From: a virus
Virus record (IMG/VR): IMGVR_UViG_3300047510_001118
Span: 186,001-250,000 of that record
DNA length: 64,000 bases
Reading direction: 5' to 3' (one strand)
The notes under the pieces are model-generated. The model saw only the letters and a program-made list of their open reading frames with translations. It was not told the origin of the DNA and ran no database searches. Shown one piece after another: positions 54,101-61,189 of this stretch. The translations under genes were made by a program, and so were the position numbers. Positions within the stretch are counted from its first letter, which is position 1. The number at the start of each line of letters is the position of its first letter.

Positions 54101-56123
54101 TATGAAAACTGAAACAGTAATACATGACGGAACGGCTGATTCTTATGTATTAACTCAAATACCTTCTAACTTGAAACCTTTTGAGAATAATGTAATAGTT
54201 GAAGTTGCCGGCGAAGTTCTTCGTCCATCAGACGCAGTGTACTTTGACGTTCAGGGAACTAATAGAACCTACATAGTTGATGTAGGAGATTATGCTTTAA
54301 ATTCTATCGATACTTCACAAGTTGAAGTTTATAGAAATGGAGTAAAACTTTCAGTGTCAATTCAGTATACGTGGACTTCAACTAAAAATGAATTAAAGAT
54401 TAAACGTGGTATTGCTAATCCGGGTGATAAGATTGTATTAGTAATAGTTGATCAAGGTCAATACTATATCGAACCCGACGGCACCGATTTAAAACTAAGA
54501 CTAGTTGGCACTTATACAGCAGGTGATAAAATTTCTGTAACAACTTTTTCAAATCATGATATTCTTGAAATTGAAAGAAATAATACTTACATTAGATCTG
54601 CCTCAGAACTAATAAGAGGAACACCAGAATATTACACAATTAACGAGGTTATCAATGGAAGATTTAAATTAAGATATCCTATTAGTTCTGCTTCTTATGT
54701 GTGGGTAACATTTAATGGTAAGTTATTAACATCTGAATTAGATTATATTCTTGAAGATAATAACGAATACATCCAAATAGATAAAAATCGAAACCTATTA
54801 GAAACTGATTTAGTTGAAATTATCGTATTCAATGATGAGTATACTAAACGTCCTTTTGGTTACAGAATTTTTAAAGATATGCTTAACAGAACATTCTATA
54901 AGAGAATTGACGATACTATATCTACAAAATTAGCAACACCTTTAAATTATTTTGATACAGAAATAGAAGTAGAAGATGCCAGCGGACTCTTAGAACCAAA
55001 TAGAGATCAAAACGAAGCAGGCATCATTTATATTAATGCGGAACGTATTGAGTATCTTGAAAAAGATGGCAACACTTTAAGATATCTTCGTAGAGGTACA
55101 TTAGGTACAGGAACTCCAGCAAGTCATCCAATAGGATCATTTGTAAGAGACCAAGGTAAAAATCAAACTATTCCTTACAAAGACGAAACTGAAACTGTGG
55201 TATTAGTAGCCGATGGTTACCTAAGTGCGCTAACTGATTTTGAAAATTCTTCAACAGTAACAGTTACTGATATTAGATACGCAAGCCCAGTAAACAATAA
55301 TACTGCGTTTCCGTTAGGCGGACAAACTGTTACAGTTAAAGGTACAGGATTTAAATCTAACGTTAAGGCCTATGTTGGTAATACCGAATGTCCTACAACT
55401 TATATTAGTCCAACAGAATTAACATTCGTAAACCCACAAAAAACAGTTGGAGCATATGATCTTGTTATTACAAATCCTTCAATAATCATTGACGGCAATC
55501 TAATTCCTTCTACAAGCAGAGTAGTGCCTGGCGCAATTAAGTATCTACAGATACTTCTACCTTTTAGTCCTGCGCCAAACCCAAGTACGGAAACAGGATG
55601 GTATAAGAATACTGAAATATTAAATGTCTCAAAAATACAGATTGGTCGATATTACACTATTTCAGAATCTGGAACAACAGACTTTATTGCGATGGGTGCT
55701 GGCTCTAATAATCCGGGACATAGTTTCTTGGCTACTGCTACTGGTACAGGAACTGGAACAGTAATTAATTATTCTAGTATTCCGTATGAGTATTGGGAAG
55801 GACAAGACATTGAAATGTTCATTGGCGGTAAGAGATTACGTAAGAGTCCGTTGAGCATTTGGGACGAATCGTTAGGCCCAGACAGTCCTAGCGGTGACAA
55901 AACATTAGAAGCAGAGTTTGCAGTAAACAAAAACATAGGACCCTATGTAAGGTTAACTACACCTCCTCCTAAAGGATCTAAGATTATAGTACAGAAGAAA
56001 CTTGGACAAATGTGGACAGCACCGGGAGTACAATTATCAGATAGTCAAACCGATCAGGCTAAGTTTATTAGGGCCGGTGTTGTCTATCTACCAGGAAAAA
56101 CCCAAATAAATAATGGGAATTAA
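42177..56123 (+). CDS. Giant 4648-residue baseplate-adjacent virion protein
   Basis: One uninterrupted frame with AAAGGACAG before its ATG, directly after gene 6, the place of T4 gene 7 (1032 residues). Order by approximate residue: N-terminal ASDFLPRYFRTNTNRKIL and IDHELTNSQEFYSWNPHIDW blocks that look like a virion-anchoring part; sugar-binding-like W..Y..G..V modules at 1428-1472 and 1686-1733; an FG-GAP-like propeller at about 2080-2520; GxGY beta modules at about 2906-2958 and 3269-3325; a series of DG....F.......v.VNG beta modules at about 3360-4100, interrupted by a coiled coil at about 3557-3690; an IPT/TIG-like domain at about 4364-4441; and a C-terminal basic beta domain. No enzyme motif is seen. 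It probably joins baseplate and fibres. gp7 homology is position-based only. Confidence 0.85.
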   Translation: MAFTKDQKEPKLPIGQDSTRSASDFLPRYFRTNTNRKILNGTLDQLISVGNVDKINAYIGRKSTKAYTPTDNYLEEISLDRQSYQLEPAILVKDKLDNVTFFKDYNDYINQLLYFNTFDIDHELTNSQEFYSWNPHIDWDKFVNYREYYWLPMGPQSIAVKGQSKDIVSTYSISLVEDSDNFAYIFTPDGLTRNPTLKLYRGQTYNFDIDCEGQPLTFSTNRSQDITFVYKDGVTKDSEYVEKGTITFKVPDNAPDIIYYVSKNNINTSGFFKIYDIEENTAIDVEKEILGKKTYLIDGITPLSSGMKINFIGNVTPEKYSTGFWYVEGVGNAIRLVDSVTLENPGGYTFSEDIDFDSEKFDTQGFDSNNNYPSNKDYITINRSSRDRNPWSRYNRWFHKSVIETSAAYNNQPIDLDQEARAKRPIVEFDRDIQLWNFGVEAKNSIDLIDLYTKDVFSTVEGSFGFKVDGVSLVEGMRVLFAADTDKTVNGRIFKVTFVTHLGQKRISLIDVDDTNPIEGESVLVLQGDFLKGKTFHYSSGVWNLSQEKTGLNQPPLFDTVDVSGNSFGDRSVYIGSTFQGTKIFSYAVGDVLDPVLGFNIDYRNIGNIGDIVFDFNLQKDQFTYQGEVELITKKLDRGYLKKNISISTFNLINGWVKAEFNSKQPVIRQYDTTTQNNLFEIDVYKNSATLDDLEVSVFVDDIKQPSTSYEVYRQNSIAYIQFNSDLDTNRSVVLETRSAAKKLKDVGYYKFPSNLESNPQNLSLDDLTLGEITNHLKTIVDNSPSFSGQMPGISNLRDIGDQTGYGSQIIQHSAPLAPIIYSFTNKNVNIIKSLRYANDEYSKFKRNFIRTATTLGYDGETRDHVDLIFKELRKNSTTSSPFYLSDMVPFGVNFIYEQEIIDDSFTDYPLTFDFNLETLSRKSVLVYLNDTLLLYGRDYIFTNDSFVRLLAPITTGDNLKVAQYENSLGCCVPPTPTKLGLYPKFEPKIFIDNTYQTPTLVIQGHDGSITVAFNDYRDNLILELEYRIYNNIKKEYDPSLFDINNFIEGHHRKTNLSTNELNLALRQEFLTWLGLTNKDYTKHDFFDRNNPYTFNYKSYSSSDGTPLIGFWRGIYKYFYDTDRPHTHPWEMLGFSNKPTWWDSVYGIAPYTKDNLILWNDLRDGIIREPGILPKQNKKYVREDLLTYIPVDAEGNLLNPLEIGLVRNYVATSAEKEFTFGDWAPVETAWRRGSQYPFALITALTLLRPAQMFAVCFDRERQYRDGTGQIVYKMPAGNLRFNTTNLVFPNTVKESENRFTSGLINYMCDYAISKSFGFLEEFKTELSSLQIKISSKLAGFTSKEKFKLILDSRSPLNQGNVFIPQENYNIILNTSSPILSISYSGVIIEKTSSGFVINGYNKSNPDFRYFKPLDTVSDPTVNVGGISETYLEWTSGKTYTKGQVVRVDQNFYRVTASHDGGPSFELKYFAKLPALPIVGGREVIIRRNFTTEVSTIHYGAELKTTQEVVDFVLGYGKWLESQGFIFDSFNPVIKTVTDWQTSAKEFAFWTTQNWSTGSVITLSPAAEEVTFGKLYAVADSIYDPFYEYTVFKQDGQTLDPNFTNTVRENNSFSIRPKDTGDGVYHITLNLIQKEHVLILDDVTVFNDVIYDQTQGYRQDRIKVVGYKISDWNGDFVIPGFVYDRAVLTEWKPWRDYALGETVKYKEFYYSARKNIPGTELFNDDEWYRLNGKPESKLIPNWDYRATQFEDFYDLDTDSFDVDQQKFAQHLIGYQKRQYLENIINDDVSQYKFYQGMIQEKGTKNSLSKLFDVLSSTDADSLEFYEEWAIRLGQYGASEGFEEVEYLLDESQFLINPQPIELVDSVPPGVNDFVYRITRDKVYLKPDTYDHKPIPTVRSKKEYIPTAGYVHLEDIKYIITSKDQIGDYNINDLKEGDYFWLGFDKTSWNVYRFTLVVSSVRSFQELSNLRINFNSASSLFSVNDFIGINNTNSSVEGIKQVLAVGPGYIEIELPQDLDTEAIAALNNNLQVNLFAFTSQRLATTSSKISTIDDLNDLPVPRKKNGELVWIDGANNDWSVWKFDKSYSRSVISNTADYFGRTLAVSEDDSIFAVSSLTTLVDSNGDPRVDDNGDILKSDVLSFYTRSTEKFSWLLKGEISKLTTIIQNESFQNTNYSFGESLALSAAGDYLLVGAPAYGIVEIPQPPLPPIEIVKNWGYVAKYNKNRFNNFEFDRVILSPVQTDNEFFGHKIAISGNVAFIAGKGSDTAPASLTAYNLASNTTTVRITFSNVEIIDLTTGSDNTVVISKSDSTVAVYKLVGNSLTLIQNISSSVVPGTLIDDKFGQSVSISKDNSMIAVGIPYYSEVNSNQGTVAILIKSGSTYQYSYRVNSPLKQESERFGYRVRFNPTGNRLVVYSYGGDQTIDTTIDQGTTTFDLDAMKFVERSENVGSVRVYEKYGNKFIFDDELEPQEVIGINYGDNLVVGRNNIYVNDYTAVEGRFYEFVGRSTSWTKYRSPDPIVDLTKIKSIFLYDTVKNNIIQNLDFIDPINGKVLGVAEQELSFKTYYDPAVYSTGTDAVVVDSLMPWKQQQVGKLWWDLSTIKFVNPNQGSVVYKANTWNNVFAEAEVDIYEWVESEYSPEEWDSLADTEAGLTLGISGVSKYGAQVYSVSQTYDNVSKTFKNIYYFWVKNKSIVPDVTFRKVSAREVSELISNPKSKGIRYVTLLGNNQLALVNCKELITDKDVALNIRYWIIDKTDQNIHSHYQLLAEGNVDKKLNKYVEQKWFDSLIGYDNQGREIPDPSLPPKLKYGILSKPRQSMFVNRLEALKQVIERVNSVLVNNLLIDDFDFDILNSKEEPPSEFSREYDIAIDTQSQIRFVGSTGFDQATASLVIKEGKIERVIVTSAGRGYKIPPSVKVISNTGSGARLSTVINSSGEVTAINIDNAGRNYQTSTFVEIRPFTVLVTTDETAASKWSLYTWNSAIANWTRSRTQIYDVTKHWNYIDWYATGFSSYTKINHQIDLAYEMSFIDIAIGDIVKINNEKTGGWILLQKINNLDTDNVSLNYKTVGRQNGTIQFNSNLYKFKNSNIGYDSTSYDRDVYDDEPKEELRFILSCIKNNLLIDNLEIEYNKLFFSSLRYVFTEQGFVDWAFKTSFIKAKHNLGELKQKVTFKSDNLESYEDYINEVKPYRTKIREFISNYTAYDQTNSAVTDFDLPPRYVTAEGQILPFTVKVKNSQIEYIESDILKEPYQDWLSSVGYQVVEIRVIDGGTGYQGPPQVEIVGDAETTATAKAYVSQGAVSKVIVETPGQGYVTIPTIRFNGSVGATGRPAKAIVVLGNSLVRTNNLGIKFDRISPEFTVSSITVTQAFDGTGSRTRFELRWPVDLSVEKTTVFIDTEELLSNDFEVSNELDTTSKYTRYKGILTLTKAAPITTTVTINYAKDIRLLDAADRIQYYYEPGIGQLGKDLGQLMEGVDYGGVEVTGLDFDLGAGWDGLPWFTSGWDDFDVNYTDHLVVTDGVQRTFELPYTPADGEALNIYLNSVRIDDPNYDVYTLAEDNYNSLVAELVILQQEEEVLQQAYDQAVIDYDNIIAEQVARQEQYDNLTADYAPDSGAEPDPDRPWAVPGGTDPINIPLENLLTEILADIADLQAQAIAAATVRNNALDDLTDKQQEVADKEDEVSDALDTLNAAPEITNPTASMNTFYGDGITNEVVIPNNVVIADKDQFIFRKITSDGSFKPNEKFYDSEIIGGLPNSTTGGMSYETAKGILAEEIIIDGDNFVTTTSSHAPEEVVTGQVLDSVSITVYDTVSDGSPVILNRHYIADGVQTEFAIGQKPNTTQAALVKINGFVKKQDVDYTFDYINQKIIFDTAPQKLDEVVITSMSRNGLNVLDADSFVGDGITKEFITVARWEEDKYSVLVTINGEAETVTTFITDSSYSEVGNIGIIFDTAPVAGAIIDYTVLSSTVNTISYMKTETVIHDGTADSYVLTQIPSNLKPFENNVIVEVAGEVLRPSDAVYFDVQGTNRTYIVDVGDYALNSIDTSQVEVYRNGVKLSVSIQYTWTSTKNELKIKRGIANPGDKIVLVIVDQGQYYIEPDGTDLKLRLVGTYTAGDKISVTTFSNHDILEIERNNTYIRSASELIRGTPEYYTINEVINGRFKLRYPISSASYVWVTFNGKLLTSELDYILEDNNEYIQIDKNRNLLETDLVEIIVFNDEYTKRPFGYRIFKDMLNRTFYKRIDDTISTKLATPLNYFDTEIEVEDASGLLEPNRDQNEAGIIYINAERIEYLEKDGNTLRYLRRGTLGTGTPASHPIGSFVRDQGKNQTIPYKDETETVVLVADGYLSALTDFENSSTVTVTDIRYASPVNNNTAFPLGGQTVTVKGTGFKSNVKAYVGNTECPTTYISPTELTFVNPQKTVGAYDLVITNPSIIIDGNLIPSTSRVVPGAIKYLQILLPFSPAPNPSTETGWYKNTEILNVSKIQIGRYYTISESGTTDFIAMGAGSNNPGHSFLATATGTGTGTVINYSSIPYEYWEGQDIEMFIGGKRLRKSPLSIWDESLGPDSPSGDKTLEAEFAVNKNIGPYVRLTTPPPKGSKIIVQKKLGQMWTAPGVQLSDSQTDQAKFIRAGVVYLPGKTQINNGN

Positions 56124-56160
56124 CTAGGTTTAAAGAAATAACTGCGCAGATTAAATTAAC

Positions 56161-56168
56161 GGTAAATA
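56161..56168 (+). promoter_or_regulatory. Possible late promoter GGTAAATA
   Basis: GGTAAATA retains the TAAATA core of the late element and sits 21 bases before the ATG at 56190, the same spacing as other late promoters here. The octamer ACTGCGCA at 56144-56151 also precedes the perfect late promoter at 27301. Two mismatches make it uncertain. Confidence 0.4.
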
Positions 56169-56189
56169 TAGAATACAGGTGACAAAAAT

Positions 56190-56798
56190 ATGATTACAAA
56201 TGACAAATCCGGAATACTAGTACAAGGGCATATTAAAATATATGACCCAAATACTAAAGAAATCTTTATTGACAAGAAAAATGCTATTCATTATGAAAAC
56301 ATGAGTATTAGTCTAGCAGAAAGTCTTGCCAATGCCGGACAAGGATTTATTTACGAAATGGTGTTTGGCAATGGGGGTACCACAGTTGATCCAACAGGAG
56401 TTATCACATACCTTACGCCTAACAGCACAGGATCTAATGCTAGTTTATATAATGAAACTTATACAAAAGTAGTTGATGATCGTAGTACAAATAATTTAGA
56501 TCCTACAAGAAATAAAATTGAAACTCGTCATGTTACTGGAACAAACTATACTGATATTTTAGTAACTTGTTTGCTAGACTACGGCGAACCCAGCGATCAG
56601 GATGCGTTTGATAACGCTACCTATACAGACGGGCAATATGTTTTTGATGAGTTAGGACTTAGAAGTTATGATCCAACGGGCACAGGGCGTTTACTAACAC
56701 ACGTGATATTCCATCCTGTACAAAAAAGTTTAAATCGTTTAATTCAGATAGACTATACTGTTCGTGTACAGAGTTTAACCGGTTTTAATGAGGCGTAA
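56190..56798 (+). CDS. Virion structural protein, unknown
   Basis: A 202-residue protein with an AGGTGA ribosome site. It contains KIYDPNTKEIFIDKKNAIHY, FIYEMVFGNGGTTVDPTGVI and a C-terminal strand set LLTHVIFHPVQKSLNRLIQI followed by DYTVRVQSL. The gap between the giant baseplate-adjacent gene and the three tail-fibre genes suggests a baseplate-to-fibre adaptor. The mixed beta layout has no enzymatic signature. It may correspond in position to T4 gp8-gp10 wedge components, but no sequence match can be claimed. Confidence 0.65.
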   Translation: MITNDKSGILVQGHIKIYDPNTKEIFIDKKNAIHYENMSISLAESLANAGQGFIYEMVFGNGGTTVDPTGVITYLTPNSTGSNASLYNETYTKVVDDRSTNNLDPTRNKIETRHVTGTNYTDILVTCLLDYGEPSDQDAFDNATYTDGQYVFDELGLRSYDPTGTGRLLTHVIFHPVQKSLNRLIQIDYTVRVQSLTGFNEA

Positions 56799-56800
56799 TT

Positions 56801-59101
56801 ATGGCATATCAAGTTAGATACACCGATTCAACAAATTTAGATAAACCAGCATTGACGGTAGAAGACAATACTATCAATGCCACGACTAGTATTCAGTTTC
56901 CTGGTAGAAATATTACAGGTTACGGAACAATTATAGCAGAAAATTTTCTTCACATACTAGAAAATTTTGCCAACGATAGTGCTCCAGTTAGCCCAATAGA
57001 AGGCCAACTATGGTATGATAACACAGCCGGAGTTAATCAATTAAAAGTCTATGATGGCACAAGTTGGAGTTCAGCAGGCGGACTAAAGAAGGGTAACTCG
57101 GAACCAGATTTAAACAGCAGTTTACCAGGAGACCTTTGGGTAAACACAGATACTCAACAATTATATCTATACACAGGTTCGGGTTGGATTTTAGTTGGTC
57201 CAAGATTTAGTTCGGGATCACGTACAGGCGCCGAGCCAGAGTTTATTGAAGATACTCTCAGTAACGAACAGGCAGTAGTTAGCAATTATGTTAACGGTGT
57301 TCGTGTAGCAATTATAAGTAACACAGAATTTACACCTAAAGTTTTAATTCCAGGATTTACAAAAATTAATCCTGGCGTTACTTTAAATTCAAATTATAAC
57401 ACATATTTTGGAGTAGCAGAAAAAGCCAGTGCGCTGTTAGTTGGAACCACAACAGTTGATGCTAGTAATTTTTTAAGAGGCGATGCAACAAGTAATACTA
57501 ACTTTCCATTAAATGTTAGAAATGCTAACGGAATGTCTGTTGGTGAAGATACACAGTTAAACATAGGTATTGACGGAGCAGCCGGTGTAATTTTTCACAA
57601 AACTTCTGGCAGTAACTTAGATATTCGTATGAATAACAACGGTTCAATCCGTACAGTTATTCGAGTTGACAGCTCAGAACGTGTGGGTATTAACAATCCT
57701 AATCCGCAAACAGATCTTGATGTTGGGGGATCTATTACAGCATCTGGATCTATTAGTGCTACCGGAACAGAAGAGTCTACTTCAGTATCAACAGGTAGTG
57801 GTATATTTGGCGGTGGCGTAGGTATTGCTGGCAACTTAAATGTTGGCGGAGGAGTCTCGTTTGGTGGTGATGTTCGTATAGCAACTAATTTACTACCTGA
57901 TGTTGATAACGGTGCGGTCATCGGCGGCCCTGATCTTAAGATTAGCAGAATTTATGCTTCAAGGGTAGACGGCGATGTATATGGTAATGTGTTTGGGACA
58001 TTAACAGGAAACACAACAGGTAGTTCAACTAAGTTGGCTAGTCCTACAATTTTTGACCTAGACGGTGACATAACCAGTAACGAAGTTGAATTTGACGGAC
58101 AGACAGGCACCCCTACTTTAAATACACTGTCGGCATCAGGCGACGGTGTTACAGCAAGATTAACATTTACGGCACAAACAGTGGCACCGTTCCCAACAGG
58201 ATCACAGATTATTGTTTCTGGTATTGCTCCTACAGGATATCGAGGCACTTATACAGTCACAGAAGGCGGCCTCGATTATGTTGAATACGCTAATATCACA
58301 GTAGGGTCACAAACTACTGTGGGTAGTATTTCTAGATTTGGTATAAGTGGAAATAGAAAAAGATTTTTTACAAGACTAAGCGAATCATTTATCGCAGATA
58401 AACCAGAAGCAGAAGGTGTACAGGAAAACGACACCTTTGTAGTTAGTCGTGGCGCCGAAGGTTTAAAGAAAATGTCTAAGTCGCAGTTGTTTGGTGCGAT
58501 TCCTAAAACGCCTGCGGGTGTATTGTTACCATTTGCGGGTTTAAATGCTCCTATTAATTGGTTGCTGTGTGATGGTGCTGAAGTACCAATTTCATCGTAT
58601 CCCGAATTGTTTGACGCCATTGGTTATCAATTTGGAGATATTGCCACTCTTCAAGGCCTCGGTACATTTAAATTACCAGACATGAGGGGTAGAATGGCAT
58701 TGGGTCTAGATAACATGGACAATGACATTAAAGTTCCAAATAAATTAGATCCAACAAATCAGATTAAAACTAGCGGTGGCCCAGCAAATAGGGTTACTGC
58801 TCCGGAAGCAGACAGTGTTGGTTTGTCTTCTGGTTCAGAATCGAGATTAGTAGACCAATCGCAGATTCCAAATCACGTACACGATATGAAAGGTTCTGAT
58901 GAGAACCAATACTATGCGTTTAGAAATGTCCCAGGAGCACCAACAGATACAGATGCTATTTCTGGAGAGGGTTCTACAGTAACAGCAAGAGGTCAATATT
59001 TGTTAAACAGCGGTGGAATACAAGATTACACTACACAAAGTCCTCTAAATGTTATGAATCCTTATCTTTCTATAAACTATATTATCTACACCGGAAAATA
59101 A
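56801..59101 (+). CDS. Tail fibre protein with tail-collar domain
   Basis: A 766-residue fibre. N-terminal module (residues about 1-95): NITGYGTIIAENFLHILENF, then IEGQLWYDN and LKVYDGTSWSSAGG, repeated in the next two genes. The shaft includes TTTVDASNFLRGD and Gly-rich beta repeats (GGVGIAGNLNVGGGVSFGG). The C-terminal part at about 571-632 is a phage tail-collar domain: GVLLPFAGLNAPINWLLCDG, AEVPISSYPELFDAIGYQFG and GTFKLPDMRGRMALG, ending in a Gly-rich HVHDM region. Such ends bind receptors in short or long tail fibres. AGGCG ribosome site, two bases after the preceding stop. Confidence 0.88.
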   Translation: MAYQVRYTDSTNLDKPALTVEDNTINATTSIQFPGRNITGYGTIIAENFLHILENFANDSAPVSPIEGQLWYDNTAGVNQLKVYDGTSWSSAGGLKKGNSEPDLNSSLPGDLWVNTDTQQLYLYTGSGWILVGPRFSSGSRTGAEPEFIEDTLSNEQAVVSNYVNGVRVAIISNTEFTPKVLIPGFTKINPGVTLNSNYNTYFGVAEKASALLVGTTTVDASNFLRGDATSNTNFPLNVRNANGMSVGEDTQLNIGIDGAAGVIFHKTSGSNLDIRMNNNGSIRTVIRVDSSERVGINNPNPQTDLDVGGSITASGSISATGTEESTSVSTGSGIFGGGVGIAGNLNVGGGVSFGGDVRIATNLLPDVDNGAVIGGPDLKISRIYASRVDGDVYGNVFGTLTGNTTGSSTKLASPTIFDLDGDITSNEVEFDGQTGTPTLNTLSASGDGVTARLTFTAQTVAPFPTGSQIIVSGIAPTGYRGTYTVTEGGLDYVEYANITVGSQTTVGSISRFGISGNRKRFFTRLSESFIADKPEAEGVQENDTFVVSRGAEGLKKMSKSQLFGAIPKTPAGVLLPFAGLNAPINWLLCDGAEVPISSYPELFDAIGYQFGDIATLQGLGTFKLPDMRGRMALGLDNMDNDIKVPNKLDPTNQIKTSGGPANRVTAPEADSVGLSSGSESRLVDQSQIPNHVHDMKGSDENQYYAFRNVPGAPTDTDAISGEGSTVTARGQYLLNSGGIQDYTTQSPLNVMNPYLSINYIIYTGK

Positions 59102-59105
59102 GAAC

Positions 59106-61148
59106 ATGACCTATAGAATTAATAAAACAGACGGAAATCAATTAGTAGATTTGCCTGACGGTACCTTTGATACCGATACAACATCTATTACATTAATAGG
59201 TAGGAATGTTACTAGTTTTGGTGAAGCAATTAACGAAAATTTAGTAAAACTTTTAGAAAATTTTGCCAGTGCCAGTGCTCCTGAAAATGCTCTTAAGGGT
59301 CAACTATGGTATGATACAGGATCTGGAAGATTAAATGTTTACGATGGAAATACTTTTAGATCTGCCGGTGGCCCGGTTATTAGTCCAAGAACACCTCAGG
59401 ATTTAGTTGCTGGAGACCTATGGTTAAACAATGATACAAATCAACTTTGGTTTTATGATGGTTCAGACTTAGTATTAGCAGGGCCAATATATACAAATCA
59501 GCAAGGAACTACCGGATTTGTTGTAGAAACAATACTTGATAATTTTAATAGAAGTCATGTAATTTCAAAATTAGTTGTTTCTAATGTGTTACTTGGAATT
59601 TTTAGTCGAGATCAATTTACTCCAGCATTGCCTATAGCAGGATACTCAACAGCAATTAAAGAAATAAAAATAGGATTCAACGCTGCCGAACTAGCAAACA
59701 TGAAGTTTGATGTTACTGTTACTAAAACAGAAAATATTTTAACAGATGCCGGCGAATTAAAAAATGCTGCACAGATTGTGTATAATGACGAAGACGGTAC
59801 AATCTTAGGCAGTTTAGTTTTACAATCTAACAATGGTATCTCGTTTGGTGCTCCGCCAGTTGTTGATATGAAGATTGCCAATGATAAGTTTGTTATAGAA
59901 CAAACACAAACTGGTCAGCCATTTGCACTAAAAACTAAAACACCTACAGGAACACGAGAAGCGATATCAGTTGATGCTGTTAATTCTCGAGTAGGATTTT
60001 GGACTGAAACTCCTCAAGCAGATGTAGATATACAGGGAAATTTAAGAGTTGCTGGTGACATAATAGTTGGCGGTGAAACTGCTACAATCAATGTTACAGT
60101 ATTACAAGTAGAAGATAAGAATATTGTATTAGGTAATACTCCTCAGACTCCAACTGATACAGCAGCCGATGGCGGCGGAATTACATTATTAGGTGATACA
60201 GATAAAACTCTAGAGTGGAAAAACAATAGTGACTCGTGGACTAGCAGTGAAAATTTTGATTTAGCCGCAACTAAGGTTTATAAAATTAACACTACAGAAG
60301 TTTTAAGCATAGACGAGTTGGGTCCAACAGTACTAACATCAAATTTACAAAATTTAGGTAATTTAAATGAAATTAATATGGCAGGTGGAACATCTGCTAT
60401 TAGAATAGAAACTAATGAAATATCTACAGGTATTGTTGATCTAGTATTACGCCCAATTGGTCCAGGTACTAATGTAAGTGTAAGTAACAAACGAGTTATT
60501 AATCTAGCAAATCCAGTAGGTGAGCAAGATGCTACTACTAAATCGTATGTAGACACAGCAGTTTATCTACGTGGTATTGGTATGAGTATGGATATTACTT
60601 CGCCAACTGTTCCCGGAACAGCCATGGATAATCCTGAAATTGCTATTATTTTAAATGCCATTGTTCCTTTTTATGATCCTATAACAGCACCATTTGGTGT
60701 TGCTGTTAACGGAACAAGATTAAGACTACATGGAACTTATTCAACAGTAACTAACTCTACAGTTTCTTATACACCGCAAGAAGACGTTGGCAGCGGCGGC
60801 GATTTTTCTCGTGTAGTAGTATATACAGCAGTTTTTCAAGGGTCTATAGCAAGTACTACTTTAACTGTTTCTAGCGTAATTGCTGGTAATATACAAGCAG
60901 GTATGTCTATAACAGGCCCAGGAATATTAGCAGGAACTATAATTCTTTCGGGTTCAGGTTCTACTTGGACTGTAAATAACTCACAAGCAGTAGGACCAAT
61001 AACAATAAACGGTAATACTTCGGTAATTAGGGATATTTCAACAAGCCAAACGCTTGATGCGCCTATAGCAACAGTTACAGTAACCCGTGTAAACAAGTTG
61101 TTTATTATGACTAACGGCAGTTGGCTGTATACTGAACCGTTTGCATAA
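59106..61148 (+). CDS. Tail fibre protein, second paralogue
   Basis: A 680-residue fibre paralogue of the preceding gene. The shared N-terminal module is TSFGEAINENLVKLLENFAS, then LKGQLWYDTGSGRLNVYDGN and TFRSAGG. The shaft holds DVDIQGNLRVAGDIIVGGET and KNIVLGNTPQTP, and a later IVLRP-type strand set (VDLVLRPIGPGTNVSVSNKR). The C-terminal 110 residues are a Thr/Val/Ser-rich beta domain without a collar motif, ending SWLYTEPFA, so its tip differs from both neighbours. The ribosome site is weak, so coupling to the gene before it, five bases away, is likely. Probably a second adhesin or a shaft segment. Confidence 0.82.
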   Translation: MTYRINKTDGNQLVDLPDGTFDTDTTSITLIGRNVTSFGEAINENLVKLLENFASASAPENALKGQLWYDTGSGRLNVYDGNTFRSAGGPVISPRTPQDLVAGDLWLNNDTNQLWFYDGSDLVLAGPIYTNQQGTTGFVVETILDNFNRSHVISKLVVSNVLLGIFSRDQFTPALPIAGYSTAIKEIKIGFNAAELANMKFDVTVTKTENILTDAGELKNAAQIVYNDEDGTILGSLVLQSNNGISFGAPPVVDMKIANDKFVIEQTQTGQPFALKTKTPTGTREAISVDAVNSRVGFWTETPQADVDIQGNLRVAGDIIVGGETATINVTVLQVEDKNIVLGNTPQTPTDTAADGGGITLLGDTDKTLEWKNNSDSWTSSENFDLAATKVYKINTTEVLSIDELGPTVLTSNLQNLGNLNEINMAGGTSAIRIETNEISTGIVDLVLRPIGPGTNVSVSNKRVINLANPVGEQDATTKSYVDTAVYLRGIGMSMDITSPTVPGTAMDNPEIAIILNAIVPFYDPITAPFGVAVNGTRLRLHGTYSTVTNSTVSYTPQEDVGSGGDFSRVVVYTAVFQGSIASTTLTVSSVIAGNIQAGMSITGPGILAGTIILSGSGSTWTVNNSQAVGPITINGNTSVIRDISTSQTLDAPIATVTVTRVNKLFIMTNGSWLYTEPFA

Positions 61149-61158
61149 TGGGCGAAGC

Positions 61159-61166
61159 GATAAATA
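61159..61166 (+). promoter_or_regulatory. T4-like late promoter GATAAATA
   Basis: GATAAATA lies 23 bases before the ATG at 61190 and after the stop of the second fibre gene. It matches the late consensus at seven of eight positions; TTAGGGG follows as a ribosome site region. Confidence 0.65.
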
Positions 61167-61189
61167 TTATAAATTAGGGGCTTTAGTAA

